Notes under the pieces: model-generated
Database searches by the model: none
What the model was told of the DNA's origin: nothing
What the model saw: the letters and a program-made list of their open reading frames with translations, nothing else
Shown here: positions 1 to 7,637 of the stretch, in pieces
Layout: every line of letters starts with the position of its first letter
Numbering within the stretch: position 1 is the stretch's first letter
Translations under genes and position numbers: made by a program
NCBI GenBank assembly: GCA_048498155.1
Contig: JBEHYN010000044.1
Coordinates: 1 to 24,457, forward strand
Source: BOG-938 sp048498155
GTDB taxonomy: Bacteria; Pseudomonadota; Alphaproteobacteria; Caulobacterales; Caulobacteraceae
Length of the DNA: 24,457 nucleotides
Reading direction: 5' to 3'

Positions 1-1930
1 TCCAGGCGCCCATGGCCTGATCGGTGGTCGCCGCCGCCTTGGGCTGGCCGTCCAACCAAAGCGCCACGGCGGTGCCCGCCAGGCGGCGCAGGGCAGCCAG
101 CACCTCGTCGGCGGCTTTGAGCTCTTCTCGGCGCCACCAGATTTCGAGAGCCGCCCGGCGGCGCGCCTCGTCGGCCTTGTTGCTTGCCAGGCCCGCCTCG
201 CGCCGCGCCGCGCGGATCGGGCGCACATCCTCGCCCGGCGTCGACAAGGCCACCCCCGCCAGCTTGCCGTTGCGCTCGATGGCGTCGGCCAGCGCTAGTT
301 TCAGCCGGTCGCCCTCCGAGCCCGGCCACAGCAAGAGACTCCCGGCCAAGGCTATCGCCCCGCCGATCACCGTGTTCAGGGCGCGAATGCCGGCAATGGC
401 CGGCTCGCGCACGCCGGGGTGAGTGAGATCGAGGATCAGCACAAAGAGGGGGGTCAGGAACAGTACGAACAGGCCGTAGTTCACCGCCCGGAACGACATG
501 CAGGCCATGGCCAGGGGAAACATCAACAGCAGTAGGGACAGTTGGGAGTGGAACATCATCCCCAGCAGGGCCGCCAGTCCCCCGCCCAGGACCCCGCCCA
601 GAACCCGTTCGATGGCGCGCACGCCGCTGTAGTACAGATAGGGCTGCTGAATCAGCACCACCGTGGTGGTCATCCAATAGCCGTAGGGCAGCTTGAATCC
701 CTGGGCGAGCAGATAGGCGCCGGTCACGCAGATCGACACGCGGGCGGTGTGTCTCAGAAAAATCGAGTTCCAGGTCAGGTTGGCCTTGATAGGCCCCCAT
801 AGCCGCTCGCCCAGGGGCTTGGCCGACTTCACGGGCGCGGGGCCGCGTCCCGCGACATCTTCCATGTCGTCTTCGGCGATGTGCAGGGCCTCGGCGGCCA
901 TCGGGGTGATCAGGCGGCAAATCTGGGCCGGCGCCGCTTCGGCGGCTCGCATCAAACGTTTAGCGGCGATCTTCAGTGGGGCTGGGTCGCCATCGGTGGC
1001 TTCCACTAATCGATCCAGCCGATGCATCAGGCTGGCGATCTGCATGATCAGGCGCGTGGTGCGCCGCTGCTGAGCGGGTCCGCCCGGCCCATCGCGTTCC
1101 AGCACATCAGACAGGGCGATCAGGCAGGCGAATTCGGTCTCCGCCGTCGCCAGCGCCGCCAGAATGAGCGCCCCCGCCACGCTGATATTGTCCTGATCGT
1201 TGCGTCCGCCTACGGCTTGCAAAGTCAGCCGCCGCGCTTCTTCAATGGCCAGGCGCACGCCGCCTCGATGATGCTGGGCGTGGGCGGACCAATGGGCGGG
1301 TTCGGCGGTGGGCGACGCCGTCTTGGCCAGATCCACGGCCATGGCGGCCAGGCGCCGGTAGGCCTGTCCCAGGGCGGTGCGCGCGGCCGCGTAAGGATGG
1401 ATGCGCCAGACCGTCAGGCTGAGCAGGGAAGCCCAGAGGCAACCGGTCAGACAAAGGCCCGCGAAGGTCAGCAGGGCGCGCGGGTCGCCAAGGGGCCGCG
1501 CGATGGTGACCACGGCGCAGACCACCAGCAGGTTGGATAGGGTCGCCGCCTCGGCCCCGTAGACCCGCATGAAGCTGCAGATCGTCGCGATGAGCAGCAG
1601 GGCGCAAGCTGCGGGGACAGGGCCGAAACTCGCCACCCCGGCCGAGAGCACCGCGACAAAGGTCCCCGCGACAGCGAACAGGCCAAGCATCCGCGCGCGT
1701 ATTCGGTTGGGTCCGCCCGGGTCGACCATGCAGGTCCAAAAAGCCATGACCGCCGCCCATGCCAGGTTCGGATCGTGCCCCACGACGGCAATGGCGGCGA
1801 GGGAGGCGCAAGCGGCGGCGGCCCGCAGCCCTTCGCTGAGGCTGGCGGCTTCCGGCGAAAATTTGACGGACCATCGCGCCAGGACGTTGGGGGCCTGGCC
1901 GCGCAAGGGTCCTCGTCTGGCGTCGCTCAT
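1..1930 (-). CDS. FUSC-family inner-membrane transporter, C-terminus cut by window edge
   Basis: This gene encodes a predicted efflux-type membrane protein of the fusaric acid resistance/aromatic acid exporter (FUSC, YccS-like) superfamily. 643 codons are visible before the window edge and no stop is reached. The layout is typical: an N-terminal membrane block (about residues 34-175), a long soluble helical middle (about 180-390), then a second membrane block (about 395-535). The second block contains the hallmark YGYWMTTTVVLIQQP and the following GVRAIERVLGGVLGG stretch (about residues 416-450). A soluble, charged C-terminal part follows. I chose the ATG at 1928-1930 because the protein begins MSDARRGPLRGQ and reads straight into family sequence. 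Longer frames upstream are in another phase. It is divergent from the small gene at 2116. The substrate cannot be told from sequence; FUSC proteins export aromatic or other organic acids. The family call is firm, the substrate unknown. Confidence 0.88.
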   Translation of the reverse strand, partial: MSDARRGPLRGQAPNVLARWSVKFSPEAASLSEGLRAAAACASLAAIAVVGHDPNLAWAAVMAFWTCMVDPGGPNRIRARMLGLFAVAGTFVAVLSAGVASFGPVPAACALLLIATICSFMRVYGAEAATLSNLLVVCAVVTIARPLGDPRALLTFAGLCLTGCLWASLLSLTVWRIHPYAAARTALGQAYRRLAAMAVDLAKTASPTAEPAHWSAHAQHHRGGVRLAIEEARRLTLQAVGGRNDQDNISVAGALILAALATAETEFACLIALSDVLERDGPGGPAQQRRTTRLIMQIASLMHRLDRLVEATDGDPAPLKIAAKRLMRAAEAAPAQICRLITPMAAEALHIAEDDMEDVAGRGPAPVKSAKPLGERLWGPIKANLTWNSIFLRHTARVSICVTGAYLLAQGFKLPYGYWMTTTVVLIQQPYLYYSGVRAIERVLGGVLGGGLAALLGMMFHSQLSLLLLMFPLAMACMSFRAVNYGLFVLFLTPLFVLILDLTHPGVREPAIAGIRALNTVIGGAIALAGSLLLWPGSEGDRLKLALADAIERNGKLAGVALSTPGEDVRPIRAARREAGLASNKADEARRRAALEIWWRREELKAADEVLAALRRLAGTAVALWLDGQPKAAATTDQAMGAW

Positions 1931-2052
1931 GGTCCCGTCTGGCCGACACGAGCCGTCCATCGGCGCGCGAGGTCACCGCTTAAGCCGTTTCGCCGCCTGA
2001 ATCGACCACCCGATCCGGCAGGGCTCGGTTCATCTTTCGTTGACCAAAAGTC

Positions 2053-2094
2053 TTAACAGGAAAGTTAACTTGGCCTGTCAATGATGGTTATATC
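2053..2094. promoter_or_regulatory. Divergent control region with TTAA repeats and a 10-bp palindrome
   Basis: The gap between the FUSC gene (minus) and the small gene at 2116 (plus) holds overlapping promoter-like sites. On plus, TTGGCCT (2070-2076), 10 bases, then GTTATATC (2087-2094) fits the Caulobacter housekeeping form, best at the -10. On minus, TTGACA lies at 2082-2077. Between them is a perfect palindrome AAGTTAACTT (2062-2071), and TTAA occurs at 2053-2056 and 2065-2068. Two TTAA half-sites resemble the CtrA box, but the spacing is 8, not 7. These are pattern matches only. Confidence 0.4.
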
Positions 2095-2115
2095 GCTCTG
2101 TGAAAGGTTTTGGCT

Positions 2116-2460
2116 GTGACCATTCAAGACTATTTGGCTGCTTTCGACCAATGGCTCTCCCAGCATATTTATGCCGCGAGCAAGGCGGGCAAGGATTTGG
2201 CTTTCCGGGACAGGCGTCTTAACTGCGCCCTTAAGCTTGATGACGATGGCGGCGCCTGGGACTATGTGCTGCTGGAACCTGGGGCCGCGCCCCCGCCGGG
2301 CCGCGACTGGTCGGTCTATCGCCTGCATGGGGTGGAGCTGACCGACGCGCCCATCGACTTTTCGGTCCATAAAGCCCGGCGCGGCCGCTACGCCATCATT
2401 GCCGAACTGGCCGAGGCCGTGTTCGGCGCCGCGCCTGGCTGGACCCGCGCATTGCGTTAG
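2116..2460 (+). CDS. Small protein of unknown function (114 aa)
   Basis: I do not recognise this protein. It is a soluble 114-residue protein starting VTIQDYLAAFDQWLS, with no signal peptide or membrane segment. The sequence looks genuinely coding: mixed composition, a hydrophobic/charged alternation suggesting an alpha/beta fold, and conserved-looking aromatic stretches such as WDYVLLEPG and WSVYRLHGVEL. I prefer GTG at 2116, because GAAAGG at 2102-2107 lies 8 bases upstream; the in-frame TTG at 2110 is too close to that site. The promoter-like pair at 2070-2094 ends about 20 bases before the start, so the leader would be short. The stop at 2460 is about 40 bases before the acyltransferase start, so the two may be co-transcribed. 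No function can be assigned. Confidence 0.7.
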   Translation: MTIQDYLAAFDQWLSQHIYAASKAGKDLAFRDRRLNCALKLDDDGGAWDYVLLEPGAAPPPGRDWSVYRLHGVELTDAPIDFSVHKARRGRYAIIAELAEAVFGAAPGWTRALR

Positions 2461-2502
2461 GGCGCATTGCCCGCCCCTGCGGGGCTGTGCGACAGGGTGC
2501 CG

Positions 2503-3537
2503 GTGAAGCCATTGTCCTGCATCCAAATCCTGCGTGCCGTCGCCGCCCTGGGCGTGCTGCTGTTTCATGCCTGCCAGTGGTCGGGTCTGGATTTCGCCGT
2601 GGGCGCCGCCGGCGTGGATTTGTTCTTTCTGATCTCAGGCTTTGTCCTGTGGCTTTCGGCCGAGCGCGGCGCGCCTTCGCCGGGCGGGTTCTTGGCCGCC
2701 AGGGCGGTGCGCGTGGCGCCGCTGTATTGGCTTTGGACGGGGTTGAGTGCGCTCGTGGCTTGGCGCTGGCCCGGCATGCTGCCGGTGGTCAGCCTGAATC
2801 TGCGGCACGGCCTTCTGTCTTTGGCTTTTTTACCCCATCTCGACCCAGGGGGTGGTCCATTTCCCCTATTGCCCAGTGGTTGGACCTTGACCTACGAGGC
2901 CTACTTTTATCTGGCCTTCGCTGTCGCCCTGACCCTGCCCAAGCATCGTCGCTTTCAGGCCCTAGCCGTCATGCTGACGATCACGGCGCTGGTCGGGTTT
3001 GCCTATCATCGCTGGTACATCCTGCTGGCCAACCCGCTGTTGCTCGAGTTTCTGGCCGGTGCGGCGCTGGCCCGCTGCTGGCGCTCGGGAGCCTTGGCGC
3101 GGCTTGGCGGCCGCCGAGCCGCCCCGGCGAGCTTAGCGCTGGGCGTGCTGTTATTGGCCCTACAACAGATTGCGGGCATTCAATCGGACTTCTGGCGGCC
3201 GGTCCTATTCGGCGCCCCCGCCGCGATGATTTTGACCGGCGCGCTGAAGCTCGATCAACCCGACCCTTTTACATCGAAACGAATGCCGGTTCGTCGCCTT
3301 TTGACCGCAGGCTTGGCGCGTTTGGGCGACGCGTCCTATTCGCTCTACCTGTGTCAGCTGCCGGTGGTGATGGCGGTGCTGGCGCTGACGCCGGTCTTGT
3401 CAGGCTCGTTGCGCGTCGCGATCACCATACCTTTGGCCGTGATGGTGGGCCTCACCAGCTACTTCTGGATCGAACGGCCTTTGACCGAAAGCTTGCGGCG
3501 CGCGCTCACGCCCGCCGCTCCGTTACGGATGGCTTAG
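2503..3537 (+). CDS. Acyltransferase 3 (OafA/YrhL-like) integral membrane protein
   Basis: This is a multi-pass membrane O-acyltransferase of the acyltransferase-3 family, which moves acyl groups (usually acetyl) onto surface glycans or other envelope molecules. From the GTG at 2503 it has 344 residues. Near the N-terminus is the family's R-X10-H motif (R11 and H22, in RAVAALGVLLFH). It is followed by GVDLFFLISGFVLW, the usual second-helix signature. About ten hydrophobic segments follow, ending with YFWIERPLTESLRR, the typical C-terminal end. The start is uncertain: in-frame GTG at 2497 and TTG at 2467 would add 2 or 12 residues. It lies about 40 bases after the small gene at 2116, and its stop overlaps the convergent EAL gene by 4 bp (3534-3537). 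No glycan-synthesis genes are next to it, so the substrate is unknown. Confidence 0.88.
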   Translation: MKPLSCIQILRAVAALGVLLFHACQWSGLDFAVGAAGVDLFFLISGFVLWLSAERGAPSPGGFLAARAVRVAPLYWLWTGLSALVAWRWPGMLPVVSLNLRHGLLSLAFLPHLDPGGGPFPLLPSGWTLTYEAYFYLAFAVALTLPKHRRFQALAVMLTITALVGFAYHRWYILLANPLLLEFLAGAALARCWRSGALARLGGRRAAPASLALGVLLLALQQIAGIQSDFWRPVLFGAPAAMILTGALKLDQPDPFTSKRMPVRRLLTAGLARLGDASYSLYLCQLPVVMAVLALTPVLSGSLRVAITIPLAVMVGLTSYFWIERPLTESLRRALTPAAPLRMA

Positions 3538-5165
3538 CCCCAGCTGTCTGTCGTGCCCGTCCGGCGCGCGACCACGGGCGCCCGGCGGATGGGCGCAGGC
3601 GTCGGTTCGGGCGCGGGCCGTCCAAACAGGAAGCCCTGGCCGAAGTCCACGCCGATCTTGCGCAGCATGTCGGCCGACTCCTCATTCTCGACCATCTCGG
3701 CCACGGTGGTGACCTTCAGTTCGCGGCACAGGTCGGTCAAGTGCTGAACCACTGCCGTATTTCGCCCGCCGGCGGTGGACAGTTCTCGGATATAGCGTCC
3801 GTCAATCTTGATCTCGTCCACGGCGATCGCGCGCAGATAGTCGAATGAGGCGGCGCCCGCTCCGAAATCGTCCAGCGCCAGCTTGCAGCCCTCTTTGCGC
3901 AGTCGCCGGACCAGGGCGTCGGCGGCGGGCAGGTCGTCGATGATGGCGCTTTCTGTTATTTCCAGGATCAAGCGACCACGGATCGATGGCTCGTTGTGGA
4001 CCATTTGCAGCAGCTTGGCTGCGAACGCAGGCGCCATCAAGGATCGTGCGGAGACGTTGGCCGCCAGGCGAAGGGCGCTGCGGCCCGGCTTTTTCATCTC
4101 GGCGATCACCGTCTGCACGACAGCCGTGTCCAGATCGTGGATGATGTCCATAGTCTCGGCCATCAAGATGGACTCAGTAGGGCTGTCGTTGCCCCCAAGC
4201 CGCACCAGGGCTTCGTAGTGATCCGTGGCGCCCGTCTGCAGATTGACGACGGGCTGATAAGCCATGTTGAATCGGCGTGAGGCGACCTGAACCTTCACCC
4301 GCGAAGCCTCCACCACGGTCTGCTTGATCATGCCGCTCAGAGAGCCGCCGGACATCCCCGCAGCACCACCGGCGATGAAACGATCTAAGGCCATGCGCAG
4401 CATGCGGGCGCTGTCGCTGGCGCCTTCGACGCCAAGCTCCAGGGAATCCAGCGTTGGCCTGACCTGGGGCAAACCGACGCCGGACATGGCGCGGCTGAGG
4501 CGTTCGGCGACACGGGCGCTGGGCTCGGCGCGTTGCCGGACGAAGGCGTAGCGGTCATCCTCAAGCTGAGCGGCGGACGAACCATCGATGGATTCCGCTC
4601 GGATGGCGGCGGCGACGCGGCCGAGAACCTCCGCTGATTGGCTGTCGCCCAGGGCGTCGGCGGCTTGTTTCAGTCCCGCGAGCTCTACCAGCTCCATGTT
4701 CAGGTCAACGCCGCTTTGCGCCGCGTGTTTGATCGCCGCGTCTGCCACGGCGCTCAGGCTATCGATGGTGTGCAGGCCGTTGGGACCGGCCGGTTCGATA
4801 GTGGTCGAGGCAACAGCGTGTATGGTCAGGGCGCAGGAGATGCGCGGAGCCAGTTGCGGCAAGCAGCAGGCGTACAGTCCCACGTAGCGTTTCAATTTTC
4901 GCCCGCCGACCGGCTTGAGTCCGACGCGGATCGGCCCGCGACGGTCGCCCTTGCCCACGCTTTGGAGGAAGGCGGTCACGACCGGCGCATCGTCTTCGCT
5001 GATCAGGTTGCGCCAGGACTGGCCGACAAGGGCCGTCGGCTCCTGGCCCACCAGCTGATTAGCGGCGCCGAGGGCGAAGGTCACAGAGCCGCTCGGCTCC
5101 AGCTCAAAAAGCAAATCTGCACAAGCGAAGGCGAATCCAAGAAGGCGCGCGGAATCATCAGTCAT
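3534..5165 (-). CDS. PAS / degenerate GGDEF / EAL cyclic-di-GMP phosphodiesterase
   Basis: This is a cytoplasmic signalling protein of 543 residues, predicted to hydrolyse c-di-GMP to pGpG. Residues 1-110 resemble a PAS sensor domain. About 150-215 look like a decayed GGDEF domain: the signature position reads EDDRY instead of GGDEF, so cyclase activity is not expected. About 298-520 form an EAL domain with its key residues: EALVRL (E318), N370 in NVSARS, E402/E405 in LEITES, the metal-binding pair in LDDFGAG (D432, D433), K453 in EIKIDG, E490 in AEMVEN, and QG at 510-511. The set suggests an active phosphodiesterase. ATG at 5165 follows AGGGA at good spacing; an in-frame TTG sits one codon upstream. 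It lies 164 bases downstream of mnmC on the same strand. The overall architecture resembles PAS-GGDEF-EAL enzymes of Caulobacter, but I cannot assign a symbol. Confidence 0.92.
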   Translation of the reverse strand: MTDDSARLLGFAFACADLLFELEPSGSVTFALGAANQLVGQEPTALVGQSWRNLISEDDAPVVTAFLQSVGKGDRRGPIRVGLKPVGGRKLKRYVGLYACCLPQLAPRISCALTIHAVASTTIEPAGPNGLHTIDSLSAVADAAIKHAAQSGVDLNMELVELAGLKQAADALGDSQSAEVLGRVAAAIRAESIDGSSAAQLEDDRYAFVRQRAEPSARVAERLSRAMSGVGLPQVRPTLDSLELGVEGASDSARMLRMALDRFIAGGAAGMSGGSLSGMIKQTVVEASRVKVQVASRRFNMAYQPVVNLQTGATDHYEALVRLGGNDSPTESILMAETMDIIHDLDTAVVQTVIAEMKKPGRSALRLAANVSARSLMAPAFAAKLLQMVHNEPSIRGRLILEITESAIIDDLPAADALVRRLRKEGCKLALDDFGAGAASFDYLRAIAVDEIKIDGRYIRELSTAGGRNTAVVQHLTDLCRELKVTTVAEMVENEESADMLRKIGVDFGQGFLFGRPAPEPTPAPIRRAPVVARRTGTTDSWG

Positions 5166-5272
5166 CAATCAGCATTCCCTGCAGGCTCATATTCGCAAGG
5201 ACGGCTCCGTTGCGAAATTGTGCGCCGACCGTTCACTTGAGCCTTGCGTCCGGTTGGGACTTTCCGCTCGCC

Positions 5273-5300
5273 GTTGTTGTAACCCGGACGAGTTAACAAC
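5273..5300. repeat. Imperfect inverted repeat upstream of the EAL gene
   Basis: The two arms GTTGTTGTAAC and GTTAACAAC pair as an inverted repeat with a 2-base bulge around an 8-base loop. It sits about 105 bases upstream of the EAL start and 30 bases past the mnmC stop. No T-tract follows on the minus strand, so it is a weak terminator candidate; an operator for the EAL gene is equally possible. Confidence 0.35.
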
Positions 5301-5329
5301 CTGTGCGGCCGCCCCGGCCCCAACCCTTG

Positions 5330-7114
5330 TCATAGGGCGGAAACCCGGCGTGGATCGAGCAGGGCGCGGACGTCAGCGGGTAGGGGCGATGGCGCGCCGC
5401 AAATGTCTGCGGCGATGTGTTCGCCAAGCACAGGCGCGGTGGTGAACCCGCGCGAGCCCAAGCCGCCAAGGACATAAAGGCCGTTCCGATTCAAGGCGCC
5501 CGCCAGGGGCATTCGGTCCGGCGTGGCGGCGCGGATCTCAGCGCGGCCCTGCAGACCCTCCGGGTCGATGCCGGCCGCCATGGCGGGCAGGACCTCGGCC
5601 AGGCTCGCCAGATTGCGGCCATGGTCGAGCGGAGACAGGTCGCAGTCTTCCCGTTCGCGATCATGGGTGGCGCCGAACACCAGCCCGCCGTCGAAGGGCG
5701 CCGCATAGCCGCCCCAGGCCATCGCCGTGTTCAAGCGGGCCTCGGCGGTCCAACTGGCCTGGCCGCGTACGGGCAGTAGGACAAGCCCACCGTCCAAGGT
5801 GCGGGCCTCAATTCCCGCCGCGATACAGACAGCGTCTGTCTCGGCGATAAGCCGTTCCTTGCGATCCCACAGGCGCCACGCGCCGTGGAATGGCTGCAGC
5901 CGCGCTACCGTGGCTCGTTGCGTTGTCGCCGCGCTCAACCAAGCCTGCAGGATGGCCTGCGGCCTGATCACCAAGCTGTCGACGAACAGCAAGGCGTTCT
6001 CGTCCAAGGGCTGACCAGCCCTGGCGGCGGCCTGCCCGGCGTTCAGGCTGTGCAATCGGGCCGGATCAAATACTCCGCTGGCCGCCACAGCGGCGAACCT
6101 GCGGGCGTCTCGTTCGGCGTGGGCCAACTGCAAATGACCCCGGCCGGCCACGGCCGTATCGCCCATGGCCCCGTAGAGATCGCAAGCCCGGGCCAGGGCT
6201 TGGGCGTAGAAGGCCGCGCGCGGTCCGCCGCCCGCGTCGAGCGCCGGCGCCACCAAGGCCGCCGGATTGCCCGAGGCCCTCGCCCCAACGCCTTCCGCCT
6301 CGATGACCAAAGGGCGAGCCCCAAGGTCGCCCAGCGCCCGCGCCAAGGCGGCGCCCGCGATGCCCGCGCCGATGATCGCCACCCTGGGCGCGCCGGGGTG
6401 AGGAGACGGAGCCGCTGTTCGCCGCCCCTGCAACCGTTCGCGTTTTCGCCCATGGCCGGGGTGCTTGCTGATCTCAAAGCCCGCAGCCTGCAAACCGCGG
6501 CGCACATCTCCGGCTACGGTGAAGGTGCCCAGGCGGGCGTCCGGCGCCGAATGCGCCGCCAGGGCGTTCAGCACCTCGGGCCGCCACATCTGCGGGTTCT
6601 TGGCGGGAGAGAAACCATCCAAGAACCAGGCGTCGGCACAGCCCGACCATTGGTCCAGCGCCCAACCGGCCTCGCCGATGGCCAGGTCGAGGGTTGCGTC
6701 CAGATCCGGAAAGGCAAGGCGGTGAAAGCCCGGCGCCCGGCGCGGCCATTGAGCCAACAACTCGGCAGCCAGATCGGCAAGCTCGGGCCAAGCGCTGAGA
6801 GCGCGGGCGGCCTCCTGCATGGCGAGTGGAAAGGCCTCGACGGAAAAGATCGCTAGACGTTGGCCGGGCATGCGGCCCGCACGCCAAGCCTGGAGCAAGG
6901 CGAGAATGTTCAGCCCGGTTCCGAACCCAAGCTCGCCGACAGTGTAGCGGGTCCGTCCGCGCCAGGCTTCGGGCAGGCCGCAGCCTTGGAGGAAAACGGC
7001 CCGAGCTTCAGCCAAGCCGTCCGCAGCCGAGTAATAAATATCGTCGAAACGCTGGGAGCGGGGCGCGCCCTCGGCCGTCCAGCTCAGCGCGGCCTCGTCT
7101 ACCTGCCCCGTCAT
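5330..7114 (-). CDS. mnmC: Bifunctional tRNA mnm5s2U biosynthesis protein MnmC
   Basis: This fused enzyme carries out the last two steps of 5-methylaminomethyl-2-thiouridine synthesis at the tRNA wobble position. The C-terminal FAD oxidase removes the carboxymethyl group from cmnm5s2U, and the N-terminal SAM methyltransferase then methylates nm5s2U. It has 594 residues, somewhat shorter than the roughly 670 of E. coli. The methyltransferase half shows GELGFGTGLNIL (about 60-71) and WFLDGFSPAKNPQMW (about 163-177). The oxidase half begins with the dinucleotide-binding VAIIGAGIAGAALA (about 245-258), followed by GARASGNPAALVAPALD. ATG at 7114 is chosen because GGAG lies 6 bases upstream; an in-frame TTG at 7129 would place the start upstream of that site. 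The gene is immediately downstream of the terminator of the small lipoprotein gene, so it probably has its own promoter or depends on readthrough. Identification is firm. Confidence 0.95.
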   Translation of the reverse strand: MTGQVDEAALSWTAEGAPRSQRFDDIYYSAADGLAEARAVFLQGCGLPEAWRGRTRYTVGELGFGTGLNILALLQAWRAGRMPGQRLAIFSVEAFPLAMQEAARALSAWPELADLAAELLAQWPRRAPGFHRLAFPDLDATLDLAIGEAGWALDQWSGCADAWFLDGFSPAKNPQMWRPEVLNALAAHSAPDARLGTFTVAGDVRRGLQAAGFEISKHPGHGRKRERLQGRRTAAPSPHPGAPRVAIIGAGIAGAALARALGDLGARPLVIEAEGVGARASGNPAALVAPALDAGGGPRAAFYAQALARACDLYGAMGDTAVAGRGHLQLAHAERDARRFAAVAASGVFDPARLHSLNAGQAAARAGQPLDENALLFVDSLVIRPQAILQAWLSAATTQRATVARLQPFHGAWRLWDRKERLIAETDAVCIAAGIEARTLDGGLVLLPVRGQASWTAEARLNTAMAWGGYAAPFDGGLVFGATHDREREDCDLSPLDHGRNLASLAEVLPAMAAGIDPEGLQGRAEIRAATPDRMPLAGALNRNGLYVLGGLGSRGFTTAPVLGEHIAADICGAPSPLPADVRALLDPRRVSAL

Positions 7115-7127
7115 GGAATCTCCGCGC

Positions 7128-7158
7128 AAAGCAAAAGGGCCGCCCTAAGGCGGCCCTT
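7128..7158 (-). terminator. Rho-independent terminator of the small lipoprotein gene
   Basis: A perfect 10-bp stem (AAGGGCCGCC 7135-7144, GGCGGCCCTT 7149-7158) with a CTAA loop is followed on the minus strand by TTTTGCTTT. It lies 26 bases past the lipoprotein stop and just before the mnmC start, which marks the end of the short transcript and separates the two genes. Confidence 0.85.
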
Positions 7159-7183
7159 CCGTTACGCCGAAACGTACCAGTGC

Positions 7184-7387
7184 TTACTTTGCAGCCGCGT
7201 CAGAAGCGGAAGCAGCGGCGTCAGAAGCGGAGGCAGCCGCGTCAGAAGCGGAAGCAGCGGCGTCAGAAGCGGCGGCAGCCGCGTCAGAAGCGGCAGCCGG
7301 AGCTTCCGCCTTCTTGCACGCGACGACAGACAGAGCAGCGACGGCGACGCCCGTCACGAGCAACTTACGAAGAACTTCGGAGGTCAT
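7184..7387 (-). CDS. Ala-rich heptad-repeat small lipoprotein (Lpp/OprI-like design)
   Basis: This 67-residue protein has a lipoprotein signal peptide: MTSEVLRKLL, a hydrophobic core, then lipobox VVAC with the acylated Cys at residue 24. The mature part is about 44 residues. After CKKAEAPAAA it consists of a strict 7-residue repeat, SD at 34, 41, 48, 55 and 62, each with Ala/Ser filling (SDAAASA), and ends AAAK. A lipid-anchored N-terminus, an Ala-rich heptad rod (alanine-zipper type) and a terminal lysine are the three design features of Braun lipoprotein and OprI, whose last Lys is attached to peptidoglycan by an LD-transpeptidase. The resemblance is in design, not alignable sequence, and the rod is shorter than Lpp. 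The gene is monocistronic: it has a promoter-like site 55-84 bases upstream and a strong terminator. Small Ala-rich lipoproteins with no known function are an alternative reading. Confidence 0.8.
   Translation of the reverse strand: MTSEVLRKLLVTGVAVAALSVVACKKAEAPAAASDAAAAASDAAASASDAAASASDAAASASDAAAK
7187..7288. repeat. Five near-identical 21-bp tandem repeats inside the lipoprotein gene
   Basis: The core GCGTCAGAAGCGG recurs every 21 bases, five times, with small silent differences (GAAGC, GAGGC, GGCGGC). Each unit codes one heptad SDAAASA-type repeat. The array could vary in copy number by replication slippage without breaking the reading frame. Confidence 0.9.
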
Positions 7388-7441
7388 GGTCCTGGTCCCC
7401 TGAGGAGGTTAGAGCGCCAAAGTTACATCGACGCCATCGCC

Positions 7442-7471
7442 GAGTTAGCCTATTTTCAGGCCAACCGGCAA
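7442..7471 (-). promoter_or_regulatory. Predicted promoter of the small lipoprotein gene
   Basis: On the minus strand TTGCCGG (7471-7465) is followed after 15 bases by GCTAACTC (7449-7442). These match the Caulobacter housekeeping form TTGaCgS ... GCTANAWC, with a spacer one base longer than usual. The leader to the ATG at 7387 would be about 50 bases. Confidence 0.45.
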
Positions 7472-7637
7472 GGCTCCAATGTGGCGCTGAACGCGAATAT
7501 GCCGTCATCGTGGGCATGAGCGAGTCACATCCGGCGTGTGAAGGGCCGCTTTTAAGCCCTTTGCACCGCCATTGCCGCCAGTTCGCGCCGATGCGGCGAT
7601 CCCTCGGCTGGGCACGCGAATCAGAGGCCGGGAAGCC

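Noticed and set aside
2053..2069. A standard CtrA box
   Set aside because: The two TTAA sites are 8 bases apart, not the 7 of the consensus, so the match is recorded only as a near miss.
2487..3848. A 453-codon plus-strand frame across the acyltransferase and EAL end
   Set aside because: It is out of frame with a clear membrane acyltransferase and rich in Arg, Gly and Ala with no recognisable domain.
6860..7519. A plus-strand frame with Gly-Ser-Arg repeats (SGSSGVRSGGS)
   Set aside because: These repeats are the reverse strand of the lipoprotein's heptad codons; the minus reading has a signal peptide, lipobox, promoter and terminator.
7541..7561. A hairpin (AAGGGC ... GCCCTT) downstream of motA as a terminator
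   Set aside because: The stem is only 6 bp with a 9-base loop and no T-tract on the minus strand.
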